DNA from: Alistipes montrealensis
GTDB taxonomy: Bacteria; Bacteroidota; Bacteroidia; Bacteroidales; Rikenellaceae
Length of the DNA stretch: 64,000 nucleotides
Direction: 5' to 3'
Assembly (NCBI RefSeq): GCF_018362775.1
Contig: NZ_JAGYXY010000003.1
Coordinates: 468,846 to 532,845 of the forward strand
Made by a program: the position numbers and the translations under genes. How positions within the stretch are numbered: position 1 is the first letter of the stretch; the number at the start of each line of letters is the position of its first letter. Below are positions 36,521-44,802 of this stretch, one piece after another. A model generated the notes under the pieces. That model had not been told where the DNA came from. It ran no database searches and saw only the letters and a list, made by a program, of their open reading frames with translations.

Positions 36521-37094
36521 GGCTGAAAATACGATCGAGTTTCACAACGGCGGGTTCGAGGTCTTCCTCGAAAATATTGACTACGACGTAATCGGCTTTT
36601 TCGCTCAGCACATCGTCGTCCATCTGGGCGGCAATGCGGCGGCGCACCTCTTCGGGATCACGCTTGTCGCGGCGGCAGGTGCGTTCGATGCGCAGCTCCT
36701 GCGGTGCGAGGACAGCGACCGTGCGGTCGACATCGCCGTCGAATCCCGCATCGAACAGGATGGCGCTTTCGAGGATCACATAGTCGCCCTCCTGCCGCTG
36801 GGCCCATGCCGCAAAATCGGCCCGGACAGCCGGGTGGACGATGGCGTTCAGGTCGGCGAGGGCCTGTGCGTCGGAGAAGACTTTCCCGGCGAGGTAAGCG
36901 CGGTTGAGCTCCCCTTCCGAATAGGCTTCGGCGCCGAAGCGGGCAGAGATGCGCGCACGCAGGTCCGGATCGGCGGTCATCAATCGCTTAGCCCCGGCAT
37001 CGGAGTCGTAGACCGCAACGCCCCGCAATGCAAAAAGGCGGCAGACAGTACTCTTGCCACTGCCGATGCCGCCTGTGATTCCGACCTTCATCAT
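36501..37094 (-). CDS. coaE: Dephospho-CoA kinase
   Basis: This 197-residue P-loop kinase has Walker A GGIGSGKST near the N-terminus, YDSDAGAKRLM and AILFDAGFD. It catalyses the last step of coenzyme A synthesis. The start ATGATGA at 37094 overlaps the stop of the upstream gene by 4 bp, suggesting translational coupling. Confidence 0.96.
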   Translation of the reverse strand: MMKVGITGGIGSGKSTVCRLFALRGVAVYDSDAGAKRLMTADPDLRARISARFGAEAYSEGELNRAYLAGKVFSDAQALADLNAIVHPAVRADFAAWAQRQEGDYVILESAILFDAGFDGDVDRTVAVLAPQELRIERTCRRDKRDPEEVRRRIAAQMDDDVLSEKADYVVVNIFEEDLEPAVVKLDRIFSHEARNA

Positions 37095-37498
37095 GGGTTC
37101 TCAGGAGTGTTGATTTCGGGAATGTCGCCGACAGAGATGATCTTGATGTCGCTGAAGCGCGTTGCGAGGGCATTTTGCAACGACTGGGGGTCGATGATGA
37201 GTTTACCTTCGTGCCCCTCCTCGTGCGAACGTTTCGTCTTGAGTTCCGCAAACGGAATACGCAGCGTCTTGCTCATATAGACCCGGTAGCCGAAGAGGTT
37301 CGTGCCGACGCCCTCGACCACGCACGTCACCTCGAAAGGCTGTCCGTCGACACTCACCCTGACGATCTGTTCGGTGGTGTACGTATAACTCAGTTTCGCG
37401 ATATACCACAGGATGAACGACGCGACGAGCAGCGCCAAAAAGACCGGCGACACGTAGCGGTGCATCCATTTCAACCAATTTTCCATAATGCGGGACAT
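37091..37498 (-). CDS. Small membrane-anchored protein, possibly YbbR/CdaR-like
   Basis: The protein has 135 residues from the ATG at 37498 (131 from 37486). The promoter at 37512-37543 rules out starts further upstream. It has one membrane segment (about residues 15-35, SPVFLALLVASFILWYIAK), then a beta-rich periplasmic part with VRVSVDGQPFEVTCVVEG, and ends GDIPEINTPENP. The position before coaE and the membrane-plus-beta layout recall YbbR-domain proteins found there in other Bacteroidales, but it is much shorter than most, so the assignment is tentative. First gene of an eight-gene reverse operon. Confidence 0.7.
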   Translation of the reverse strand: MSRIMENWLKWMHRYVSPVFLALLVASFILWYIAKLSYTYTTEQIVRVSVDGQPFEVTCVVEGVGTNLFGYRVYMSKTLRIPFAELKTKRSHEEGHEGKLIIDPQSLQNALATRFSDIKIISVGDIPEINTPENP

Positions 37499-37511
37499 AA
37501 TATCTGTATTG

Positions 37512-37543
37512 CAAAGATAATACAACCCGGGAGCAATGCCAAA
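37512..37543 (-). promoter_or_regulatory. Promoter of the coaE-folP-lolD operon
   Basis: TTTG (37540-37543), a 20-bp spacer starting GCATTGC, and TATCTTTG (37512-37519) on the reverse strand. The same extended core TTTGGCATTGC with a 20-bp spacer and TATCTTTG recurs at the cdaA promoter (48812-48843). Confidence 0.85.
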
Positions 37544-37582
37544 TTTATTTGAACGTCCGGGGCCGCAGACCGTCGCCGATGT

Positions 37583-37619
37583 AAAAAAAACGGACCGCGC
37601 CCAAAGGTGCAGTCCGTTT
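37583..37619 (-). terminator. Terminator of secDF
   Basis: On the reverse strand the stem AAACGGAC/GTCCGTTT with an inner GCACC/GGCGC is followed by eight T, 21 bp after the secDF stop. Confidence 0.9.
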
Positions 37620-37639
37620 CTGTCGTATATAAAGAGGTA

Positions 37640-40600
37640 TTACTTCTCCTCGTCGATCTTGGCGCGTTTGGTCATCAGGTCGTAAGCGATCGGCGTTGCG
37701 AGGAAGATCGTGGCAGCCGTACCTACGACCACGCCGATGATCAGCGCGAAGATGAAGCCGCGGATCGTCTCACCGCCGAAGAAGAAGATAGCCAGCAGCG
37801 TCACGAGCGTCGTACCCGAGGTGTTGATCGTACGCGACAGCGTCGAGTTGATGGCGTTGTTCACGTTCTCCTTCAGGTTACGCTTGGGATACAGGCCCAG
37901 GTATTCGCGGATACGGTCGAAGACCACCACGGTGTCGTTGATGGCGTAACCGATGATCGTCAGGATCGCGGCGATGAACGCCTGGTTGACCTCCAGGTTG
38001 AAGGGCAGCAGACCGTTGAACATCGAGAAGATACCGATGATCAGCAGGGCGTTGAAGGCCAGGGCTGCGGTAGCGCCCGTAGCCCACTGCCAGCGCTTGA
38101 AACGGAAGGTGATGTAGAGACCGATGGCAATGAGCGAGAAGAGCACCGAGTAGATGGCGTTCCACGTCATGTCCTTGGCAATCGAGGGGCCGATCTTGTC
38201 GGCTGTCAGGATACCGTTTTCGTCGGTCTGGGTATTGCGGAACTGCTCGAAGGTGATGTCGTAGGTGTAGAGCGGTTTCAGCGCGTTGTAGATGATCTGC
38301 TCGACTTCGGCCGTAGCTTCGTCCGAGGTATCGTCGTAACGGTACTGCGTCACGATGCGCATCTGGTTCTCCTTACCGTACTGCTTGACTTCGGAACTGA
38401 TCGCCGAAGCGTCGGCATCGGCAATCTCGGCGAAAGCCTTCTCTACGTTCGAACGCACCTCTTCGGCCGAAACGGCCTTGTCGAAGCGAACAACGTAAGC
38501 GCGGCCGCCGGTGAACTCGGCGCCGAGGTTCAGACCGCGGGCGAAGAACGAAACGCACGACAGAATCATCAGGGCGACGGCGATGTAGTAAGCGACCTTG
38601 CGAACGCGGATGAAATCGAAACGCGTATTGTTCAGGAAGTTCTCCGACCACTTGCGCGAGAAGGAGATATGACCCCATTTGCCGACGATCCATTCGATCA
38701 AGAGACGCGTGATGAAGATGGCGCAGAAGAACGAGGTGATGATACCGATGATCAGCGTCGTAGCGAAGCCCTGAACCGGACCGTTACCGAAGATGAACAG
38801 CACGATACCCGTGATGATGGTCGTCAGGTTACCGTCGATGATAGCCGAATAGGCTTTCGAGAAACCGTCCTTGATGGCCAGCGAAAGGCCCTTGCCGCCG
38901 CGAAGCTCCTCCTTGATACGTTCGTAGATGATCACGTTCGCATCGACGGCCATACCCATCGTCAGCACGATACCCGCGATACCCGGAAGGGTCAGCACGG
39001 CCCCGAACGAGACGAGCACGCCCATCAGCAGGAAGACGTTGGTCAGAAGCGCGATGTCGGACATCCAGCCCGCCGTCTTGTAGAACAGGCCCATGTACAA
39101 CAGCACGAGGATAAAGGCCAGCACGAACGAAAGCATACCGGCATTGATCGACTCCTGACCCAGCGAAGGACCTACGACGGTATCCTGGATGATCTTGGCG
39201 GGAGCGGGAACCTTACCCGAGTTGAGCACGTTGGCAAGGTCCTTGGCCTCCTGGATGGTGAAATCGCCGGTGATCTGCGACTGTCCCTTGTCGATCTTGG
39301 AGTTGACGCGGGGTGCGGAGTATACGTAGCCGTCGAGAACGATGGCGATACACTTGCCGATGTTCTCGCCCGTCATGCGCGACCATTCCGAAGTACCCTC
39401 GGCGTTCATGGTCATCGAAACCTCGGCCGTAGCGCCGCGCTGGGCGTACTGCTCGGTGGCCTCCGTAACGACCGAACCGTCGAGCGGAGCCTTGCCGTCG
39501 GGCGTCGAAACCTTGATGGCATAGAGGTAGAAACGGCCGTCGATCTTGTCGTCGCCCTTGACGCCCCACTTGAACAGAACGTCGGCGGGGAACAACTCGC
39601 GGACGGCGGGCTGGGCGAGGTACTCGTTGACAGCGGCCATGTCGGCCTTATAGGCGGCGCCGATAGCGGCTCCGCCTGCATAACGCGGATTGAGGACTGC
39701 AAAAAGCGGGTTCACGGCGCGGTCGAAGTTGCCTTCCTGTACGGCACTCTCGGCCGTAGCGGTCGAATCGGCGGCGCCGACCTCGGCGATCAGGCCGTCG
39801 GCCTCGGCAGCGGGGGTTTCAGCGGCAACAGCGGCCTCGGCAACGGTAGTCTCGGGAGCGCCGGCTGCGGGAGCCTGTGCCAATTCGGCCTTGATGAGCT
39901 TATCGGCTGCCGACAGAGCGGGGAAGATTTCGTTGGCGTCGTAGGTCGTCCAGAACTCCAGCGATGCGGTTCCCTGCAGCAGGTCGCGGACACGCTGCGG
40001 CTCCTTCACGCCCGGAAGCTCGACCAGGATGCGGTGCGAGTTGGGCAGGCGCATGATGTTGGGCTGCGTAACGCCGAAGTGGTCGATACGGCTGCGCAAC
40101 ACGTTGAACGAAGCACCGATAGCGGCCTCGGTCTCCTTCTTGAGGATCTTCTCGACATCGGAATCGGAGCTTTCGAGCGTAATGTCCTTACGATCGGGGC
40201 TTACGAAAAGCTCGGCGATGGGACGGCCGTTCGAAATGCGCGAATACGCCTTCACGAAATCGGATACATAGTCCGTCGAAGAGCCCTGTTTCATTGCCTC
40301 GTTGGCCACGCCGATCGCCTCGATGAAAGCGGGGTCGTTCTGGCTGTCGCCGGCCAATGCCTTCACGACATCCTCGACCTGCACCTCCAGCATGACGTTC
40401 ATACCGCCCTTGAGGTCCAGACCCAGGTTCAGCTCCTTCTCCTTACACTCCTTGTAGGTGAATTTGCGGAAACCCAGGTTGTAAACCGGCAGGTTCTGCA
40501 CCGAATCGAGGTAATGCTGCTCCGCATCGGCCCGCTGGTCGATGGGGAACTGCGCGGCATAAGCAGCCGCCTTCTTCTCTACGCCACGTGTTTTGAACGT

Positions 40601-40672
40601 AAACGAGAGTTGATAAACACAAGCGAGAGCCAGCAGGACCGCAATGAGTTTAATGAAACCTTTACTTTGCAT
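37640..40672 (-). CDS. secDF: Protein translocase subunit SecDF (fused)
   Basis: This 1010-residue fusion has SecD in the first half (GLDLKGGMNVMLEV, IMRLPNSHRILVELPG, ITGDFTIQEAKDLANVLNSG) and SecF in the second (GAEFTGGRAYVVRF, YAINDTVVVFDRIRE). The twelve membrane segments use the proton motive force to pull exported proteins through SecYEG. Bacteroidetes normally have SecD and SecF as one chain, so the length is normal. An Ala/Glu-rich low-complexity stretch (about residues 262-312) interrupts the SecD periplasmic part and looks like a flexible insert. Confidence 0.97.
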   Translation of the reverse strand: MQSKGFIKLIAVLLALACVYQLSFTFKTRGVEKKAAAYAAQFPIDQRADAEQHYLDSVQNLPVYNLGFRKFTYKECKEKELNLGLDLKGGMNVMLEVQVEDVVKALAGDSQNDPAFIEAIGVANEAMKQGSSTDYVSDFVKAYSRISNGRPIAELFVSPDRKDITLESSDSDVEKILKKETEAAIGASFNVLRSRIDHFGVTQPNIMRLPNSHRILVELPGVKEPQRVRDLLQGTASLEFWTTYDANEIFPALSAADKLIKAELAQAPAAGAPETTVAEAAVAAETPAAEADGLIAEVGAADSTATAESAVQEGNFDRAVNPLFAVLNPRYAGGAAIGAAYKADMAAVNEYLAQPAVRELFPADVLFKWGVKGDDKIDGRFYLYAIKVSTPDGKAPLDGSVVTEATEQYAQRGATAEVSMTMNAEGTSEWSRMTGENIGKCIAIVLDGYVYSAPRVNSKIDKGQSQITGDFTIQEAKDLANVLNSGKVPAPAKIIQDTVVGPSLGQESINAGMLSFVLAFILVLLYMGLFYKTAGWMSDIALLTNVFLLMGVLVSFGAVLTLPGIAGIVLTMGMAVDANVIIYERIKEELRGGKGLSLAIKDGFSKAYSAIIDGNLTTIITGIVLFIFGNGPVQGFATTLIIGIITSFFCAIFITRLLIEWIVGKWGHISFSRKWSENFLNNTRFDFIRVRKVAYYIAVALMILSCVSFFARGLNLGAEFTGGRAYVVRFDKAVSAEEVRSNVEKAFAEIADADASAISSEVKQYGKENQMRIVTQYRYDDTSDEATAEVEQIIYNALKPLYTYDITFEQFRNTQTDENGILTADKIGPSIAKDMTWNAIYSVLFSLIAIGLYITFRFKRWQWATGATAALAFNALLIIGIFSMFNGLLPFNLEVNQAFIAAILTIIGYAINDTVVVFDRIREYLGLYPKRNLKENVNNAINSTLSRTINTSGTTLVTLLAIFFFGGETIRGFIFALIIGVVVGTAATIFLATPIAYDLMTKRAKIDEEK

Positions 40673-40732
40673 TTGAGTAAAAAATAGTTGTTATTATTTG
40701 TTGTAATTGTTGTCATTACGCACAATAGCACG

Positions 40733-40740
40733 CAAAGATA
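40733..40740 (-). promoter_or_regulatory. -7 box of secDF
   Basis: TATCTTTG on the reverse strand, about 60 bp before the start codon. No matching -33 TTTG is evident in the AT-rich sequence upstream. Confidence 0.55.
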
Positions 40741-40820
40741 GAAAAAAAGAATTAAATAATAGGGCCCGCAAGGGAGGAAAATGGCGTCAAACGGCAAAAA
40801 ATCCGTATTTTTGGAGCCGC

Positions 40821-41699
40821 ATGACAAAATACACGGAATACAAATACCACATTGCGGCGCTGTTCACGGTGACAGTGTGGGGCGCGACGTTCGTTTCGAC
40901 GAAGGTCCTCATCGCCAATTCGCTGACCCCGGCGGAGATCTTCTTCCTGCGCTTCGCCATGGCCTACGTCTGCATCTGGCCCTTCGCCCGCAAGCGCCTG
41001 TGGGCCGCGAACCTGCGCGACGAACTGTTGCTGGCAGCCGCAGGACTGAGCGGCGGATCGCTCTATTTCCTGACCGAAAACATCGCCCTGGAATACGCCC
41101 CGGCCTCGAACGTCTCGCTGATCGTCTGCACGGCTCCGGTATGGACCGCCGTACTGCTGAGCCTGCTCTACCGCAGCGAACGGATGACGCGGCGGCAAAT
41201 CGCAGGGTCGGCGCTGGCATTCGCAGGCATGGTGCTCGTGGTGTTGAACGGCCACTTCGTGTTGCGCCTCTCGCCGCGGGGCGATATGCTGGCGCTCTCG
41301 GCGGCGTTGCTGTGGATGGTCTATTCGCTGGTAATCAAACGCATCGGCGGCCGCTACCCCGCTATTTTCATCACCCGGAAAGTCTTTTTTTACGGACTTC
41401 TGACGATCCTTCCGGTCTTTGCTTTCCAGCCTTTCGACGTGAGCCGGGAGGTGCTGTCGCGCCCCCTCGTATGGGGCAACCTGCTCTTCCTGGGCGTCGT
41501 CGCATCGATGCTCTGCTATGTGCTCTGGAACGCCGCGATGCACAAGCTGGGAGCCGTGCGGACAACCAACTATATCTACATCAATCCGCTGGTAACGATC
41601 GTCGTGGCGGCACTCTGCATCGGCGAGCGGATTACCCTCGCGGCACTGGCCGGCGCGGCGCTGATCCTCTACGGAATGTGGCGGGCGGAACGAGCCTAG
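40821..41699 (+). CDS. EamA/DMT-family transporter
   Basis: The protein has 292 residues from the ATG at 40821; the frame is open upstream through the secDF promoter region, which is non-coding. About ten membrane segments form two EamA repeats (WGATFVSTKVLI at the start of the first, LLWMVYSLVIKRIGG at the second), with NYIYINPLVTIVVA in the final part. Drug/metabolite transporters export or import small metabolites; the substrate cannot be told. A TATTTTTG element ends 7 bp before the ATG, which would make a very short leader if used. Its stop overlaps the convergent SMR gene by 4 bp. Confidence 0.9.
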   Translation: MTKYTEYKYHIAALFTVTVWGATFVSTKVLIANSLTPAEIFFLRFAMAYVCIWPFARKRLWAANLRDELLLAAAGLSGGSLYFLTENIALEYAPASNVSLIVCTAPVWTAVLLSLLYRSERMTRRQIAGSALAFAGMVLVVLNGHFVLRLSPRGDMLALSAALLWMVYSLVIKRIGGRYPAIFITRKVFFYGLLTILPVFAFQPFDVSREVLSRPLVWGNLLFLGVVASMLCYVLWNAAMHKLGAVRTTNYIYINPLVTIVVAALCIGERITLAALAGAALILYGMWRAERA

Positions 41700-42016
41700 T
41701 GCACCATCTTCAGGCCGACGATGCCGATGAAGACCAGCGACAGGAAAAACATCCGCCAGAAGGTCACGGCATCGTGGAAAAAGACGATCCCGAGGATCAC
41801 GGTCCCCACGCCGCCGATACCCGTCCAGATCATATAGGCCGTACCCATCGGAATCGTCTTCTGGGCCAAGTACAGCAGCCAGCCGCTTATGCCCATCGAA
41901 ACGACCGAAACGGCCAGGAACAGAAAATGGTAACGCGGATTGAGGTCCGCCAATTTAAAGCCGAGGGGCCATCCCATCTCGAAAAGCCCCGCAAAAATCA
42001 GATACAACCAAGCCAT
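41696..42016 (-). CDS. Small multidrug resistance (SMR) transporter, SugE/Gdx-like
   Basis: The protein has 106 residues from MAWLYLIFAGLFEMGW (an ATG at 42025 adds three). Four membrane segments, the conserved Glu of the first helix (GLFEMGW), and GTAYMIWTGIGGVGTVILG fit the SugE/Gdx branch, whose members export guanidinium ions. This branch usually works as a homodimer, consistent with a single gene. Substrate is inferred from family motifs only. Confidence 0.88.
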   Translation of the reverse strand: MAWLYLIFAGLFEMGWPLGFKLADLNPRYHFLFLAVSVVSMGISGWLLYLAQKTIPMGTAYMIWTGIGGVGTVILGIVFFHDAVTFWRMFFLSLVFIGIVGLKMVH

Positions 42017-42065
42017 CGGAATCAATTTTTGAAGGCGAATATAGCGATTTTTACCTCCCCGGCAA

Positions 42066-42104
42066 AAAAAGAGCGCAGTCCCGTTTCCGGAACCGCGCTC
42101 TTCG
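42066..42104 (-). terminator. Terminator of dnaK
   Basis: AAGAGCGC and GCGCTCTT form the stem. On the reverse strand it is followed by a T-run, about 35 bp beyond the dnaK stop. Confidence 0.85.
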
Positions 42105-42137
42105 CGTTATGATTGGCGGGGTGTTGCCCCGGAGGTT

Positions 42138-44057
42138 TTACTTAACCTCTTCGAACTCCACGTCCTCGGGCTGGCCGTCGTTGCCGCCGCCCTGCTGGCC
42201 GGCATTGTGCGCCTCGTGGCCTGCGTCGGCTCCGGGCTGTGCACCCTGCTGGGCCTGCTGCTGGGCGTAGATGTCCTGCGAAGCTGCCTGCCATGCGGCG
42301 TTCAGCTCGGCCATGGCGGTATCAATAGCGGCTACGTCAGCATTCTTGTGCGCCTCCTTCAGCTTGGCCAGAGCGCCCTCGATGGCGGCCTTCTTGTCGG
42401 CGGGCAGTTTCTCGCCGTACTCCTTGAGCTGCTTCTCGGTGGTGAAGATATTCGAGTCGGCGGCGTTGACCTTGTCGATACGCTCCTTCTCGGCCTTGTC
42501 CTTCTCCTCGTTGGCCTTGGCCTCGTCGCGCATGCGCTGGATCTCCTGCTCGGTAAGGCCCGAAGAAGCCTCGATGCGGATCTTCTGCTCCTTGCCCGTG
42601 CCCTTGTCCTTGGCCGAAACGTTCAGGATACCGTTGGCGTCGATGTCGAACGTGACTTCGATCTGCGGCACACCGCGCGGTGCGGCGGGAATGCCGTCGA
42701 GGTGGAAGCGGCCGATCGACTTGTTGTCGCGGGCCAGCGGACGCTCGCCCTGGCAAACATTGATCTCCACCGAAGGCTGGTTGTCGGCAGCCGTCGAGAA
42801 AACCTCCGACTTGCGGGTCGGGATGGTGGTGTTGGCGTCGATGAGCTTCGTCATCACACCGCCCAGGGTCTCGATACCCAGCGACAGCGGCGTAACGTCG
42901 AGAAGCAGCACGTCCTTCACCTCGCCCGTCAGGACACCGCCCTGGATAGCCGCACCGATAGCCACGACTTCGTCGGGGTTCACCGAGCGGTTCGGAGTCT
43001 TACCGAAGAACTCCTCGACGATCTTCTGGATCGCGGGAATACGGGTCGAACCACCCACGAGAATCACTTCGTTGATCTGCGAGGCATCCAGGCCTGCATC
43101 GCGCAGCGCCAGCTTGCAAGGTTCGATGGTCTTGCGGATCAGGTGGTCGCACAACTGCTCGAACTTGGCGCGGGTAAGCGACATCACGAGGTGCTGCGGA
43201 ATGCCGTTGACGGGCATGATATACGGAAGGTTGATCTCCGTCGTAGTCGAGGACGAAAGTTCGATCTTCGCCTTCTCGGCAGCCTCCTTCAGACGTTGCA
43301 GGGCCATCGGGTCCTGGCGCAGGTCGATCTGGTGCTCGGCCTTGAACGCCTCGGCCATGTAGTCGATCAGCACGTGGTCGAAGTCGTCGCCGCCCAGGTG
43401 CGTGTCACCGTTGGTCGACTTCACCTCGAAGACGCCGTCGCCCAGTTCGAGGATCGAAATATCGAACGTACCGCCGCCGAGGTCATACACGGCGATCTTC
43501 TGGTCGTTCGACTTCTTGTCCAGACCGTAGGCCAGTGCGGCGGCCGTCGGCTCGTTGATGATACGGCGGACCTTCAGGCCGGCGATCTCACCCGCCTCCT
43601 TCGTAGCCTGACGCTGCGAGTCGGAGAAATAAGCCGGAACCGTGATGACGGCTTCCGTAACCTCCTGACCCAGGTAGTCCTCGGCCGTCTTCTTCATCTT
43701 CTGCAGGATGATGGCCGAAATCTCCTGCGGAGTGTACTGGCGGCCGTCGATGTCGACACGCGGGGTGTTGTTGTCACCCTTGACGATCGCATAGGGAGCG
43801 CGTGCGATGTCGGAGGTCACCTTGTCGTAAGCCTCGCCCATGAAACGCTTGATCGAGAAGACCGTACGCTTGGGGTTGGTGATAGCCTGACGCTTTGCGG
43901 GGTCTCCGACCTTACGCTCGCCGTCGGCGGTGAACGCCACGACCGACGGGGTCGTGCGGTGTCCCTCGGAGTTGGGGATTACAACGGGCTCGTTGCCCTC
44001 CATCACTGCTACGCAGGAGTTCGTGGTTCCTAAGTCAATACCAATAATCTTTGCCAT
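42138..44057 (-). CDS. dnaK: Chaperone protein DnaK (Hsp70)
   Basis: This 639-residue protein begins [20 protein letters not shown], with the ATPase phosphate loop [44 protein letters not shown] and [11 protein letters not shown]. The substrate-binding domain ([18 protein letters not shown]) is followed by a helical lid with a Gln/Gly-rich tail and the charged end EDVEFEEVK. It folds proteins with DnaJ and GrpE, neither of which is adjacent. The gene stands alone with a 230-bp regulatory region upstream. Confidence 0.99.
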   Translation of the reverse strand: MAKIIGIDLGTTNSCVAVMEGNEPVVIPNSEGHRTTPSVVAFTADGERKVGDPAKRQAITNPKRTVFSIKRFMGEAYDKVTSDIARAPYAIVKGDNNTPRVDIDGRQYTPQEISAIILQKMKKTAEDYLGQEVTEAVITVPAYFSDSQRQATKEAGEIAGLKVRRIINEPTAAALAYGLDKKSNDQKIAVYDLGGGTFDISILELGDGVFEVKSTNGDTHLGGDDFDHVLIDYMAEAFKAEHQIDLRQDPMALQRLKEAAEKAKIELSSSTTTEINLPYIMPVNGIPQHLVMSLTRAKFEQLCDHLIRKTIEPCKLALRDAGLDASQINEVILVGGSTRIPAIQKIVEEFFGKTPNRSVNPDEVVAIGAAIQGGVLTGEVKDVLLLDVTPLSLGIETLGGVMTKLIDANTTIPTRKSEVFSTAADNQPSVEINVCQGERPLARDNKSIGRFHLDGIPAAPRGVPQIEVTFDIDANGILNVSAKDKGTGKEQKIRIEASSGLTEQEIQRMRDEAKANEEKDKAEKERIDKVNAADSNIFTTEKQLKEYGEKLPADKKAAIEGALAKLKEAHKNADVAAIDTAMAELNAAWQAASQDIYAQQQAQQGAQPGADAGHEAHNAGQQGGGNDGQPEDVEFEEVK

Positions 44058-44154
44058 AATAATAAATATGTTTTAATTGTTTATTTTTCGGTTTCGTATT
44101 CGGCAGGCCCGGGCTTCTTCGGACTCCGGCTGCCGGTTACGCCCTTAAATCGAA

Positions 44155-44187
44155 CAAAGGTCGTACCAATCGGCAATCTCTGCCAAA
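44155..44187 (-). promoter_or_regulatory. Candidate dnaK promoter
   Basis: On the reverse strand TTTG (44184-44187), 21 bp, then GACCTTTG (44155-44162), one mismatch from TAnnTTTG. It gives a leader of about 90 nt. The -33 box lies inside the palindrome at 44180-44194. Confidence 0.5.
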
Positions 44188-44194
44188 TTGTCAG
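44180..44194. promoter_or_regulatory. Palindrome over the dnaK -33 box, candidate operator
   Basis: CTGACAATTTGGCAG (reverse strand) is a 6-3-6 inverted repeat with one mismatch between arms, CTGACA and TGGCAG. A related, weaker copy lies 53 bp upstream at 44233-44247 (CTGTCAAAATGCCGT). Placement over the -33 element suggests control of dnaK; no regulator is identified. Confidence 0.45.
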
Positions 44195-44219
44195 CCGGAT
44201 GGCAGAAAGAATGCCATGC

Positions 44220-44253
44220 AGCGGGTTGTCGCACGGCATTTTGACAGCCCGCT
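44220..44253. promoter_or_regulatory. Long inverted repeat upstream of dnaK
   Basis: AGCGGGTTGTC and GACAGCCCGCT pair over 11 bp with one G-T wobble around a 12-base loop. It lies between the terminator of the small HTH gene and the dnaK promoter and contains the second copy of the CTGnCA motif. Confidence 0.45.
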
Positions 44254-44291
44254 TAAGAAGCAGGGTTCAGGCGAGCAGGAGAATTGAAAAC

Positions 44292-44318
44292 AAAAAGGCC
44301 TGCTCAACGCAGGCCCTT
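44292..44318 (-). terminator. Terminator of the small HTH gene
   Basis: GGCCTGC and GCAGGCC form a 7-bp stem with loop TCAAC. On the reverse strand it is followed by TTTTTGTTTTC, so it separates this gene from dnaK. Confidence 0.85.
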
Positions 44319-44353
44319 ACCGGCAGATGCCGGACAAATAAATCGTATAGCTG

Positions 44354-44593
44354 TTACTGCTCGCTCAGGATGCGCATCGCAACGTCGAGAATCGTCGTAT
44401 CGTCCAACGTGACAACACCGCCGTCCGGCCCCGCTTCGAAGTGCACACCGACGCATTCCTTTGCCTCATGCTTGCCTCCGAAGTAGTTGCGGACTGTGTC
44501 TACATCGATTCCTAACTCATCTGCAATGCGCTGCGAGCTGCCGCTGGGCAACCGGTCCTTGATACGGCGCAACTCGTTAAATGTGATAATCAT
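44354..44593 (-). CDS. Small HTH DNA-binding protein
   Basis: This 79-residue protein is of a kind widely conserved in Bacteroidales. Its N-terminal half is a helix-turn-helix (FNELRRIKDRLPSGSSQRIA, then DELGIDVDTVRNYFGG); the C-terminal half is beta-rich (PDGGVVTLDDTTILDVAMRI). Related proteins are annotated only as DNA-binding. It is a single gene with its own terminator. A perfect 8-bp inverted repeat (44640-44661) lies 47 bp upstream of the start and is a natural candidate for self-regulation. Confidence 0.85.
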   Translation of the reverse strand: MIITFNELRRIKDRLPSGSSQRIADELGIDVDTVRNYFGGKHEAKECVGVHFEAGPDGGVVTLDDTTILDVAMRILSEQ

Positions 44594-44639
44594 ATCCGTT
44601 GAATTTTTGGTTGATAGTTCTGCACAACTAAGTTAATAC

Positions 44640-44661
44640 AATTTTGCGGAACTGCAAAATT
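44640..44661. promoter_or_regulatory. Perfect inverted repeat upstream of the small HTH gene
   Basis: AATTTTGC and GCAAAATT are perfect 8-bp arms separated by six bases, 47 bp before the start codon at 44593. Size and position suit a dimeric HTH regulator binding site. Confidence 0.6.
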
Positions 44662-44730
44662 TCTGCCTGAAAAAGTGCAATAAATATAGCCGCAGAACGA
44701 AAAAAAGCGGAAGTCCCACAGTTACAAAAC

Positions 44731-44759
44731 AAAAGCCCCTGCCGAAGCAGGAGCTTTTT
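44731..44759 (-). terminator. Terminator of the FKBP-like lipoprotein genes
   Basis: AAAAGCCCCTGC and GCAGGAGCTTTT pair around CGAA with one mismatch. On the reverse strand it ends in TTTTGTTTTG, 44 bp after the stop at 44803. Confidence 0.88.
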
Positions 44760-44802
44760 ATTTTCCCGGGGCACGGAAAACTTTCCGCAGCCGGCAGAAG
44801 AT

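Noticed and set aside
37607..40687. A 1026-codon open frame on the forward strand opposite secDF
   Set aside because: It mirrors secDF almost exactly and its translation is a low-quality Arg/Asp/Gly/His/Val-rich sequence without motifs. GC-rich third positions keep the antisense frame open.
40806..40813. TATTTTTG as a firm promoter of the EamA transporter
   Set aside because: It matches the -7 pattern, but there is no TTTG at the right distance and it would leave almost no leader before the ATG.
42207..44033. A 608-codon forward frame opposite dnaK
   Set aside because: Same antisense shadow effect; dnaK is complete and unmistakable.
44171..44187. Sigma-54 (-24/-12) promoter for dnaK (reverse strand TGGCAGAGATTGCC)
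   Set aside because: The GG and GC elements are only 8 bases apart instead of 10, so the match fails on spacing.
44058..44353. CIRCE/HrcA operator at dnaK
   Set aside because: No TTAGCACTC-N9-GAGTGCTAA sequence or close variant is present; the palindromes seen are different.
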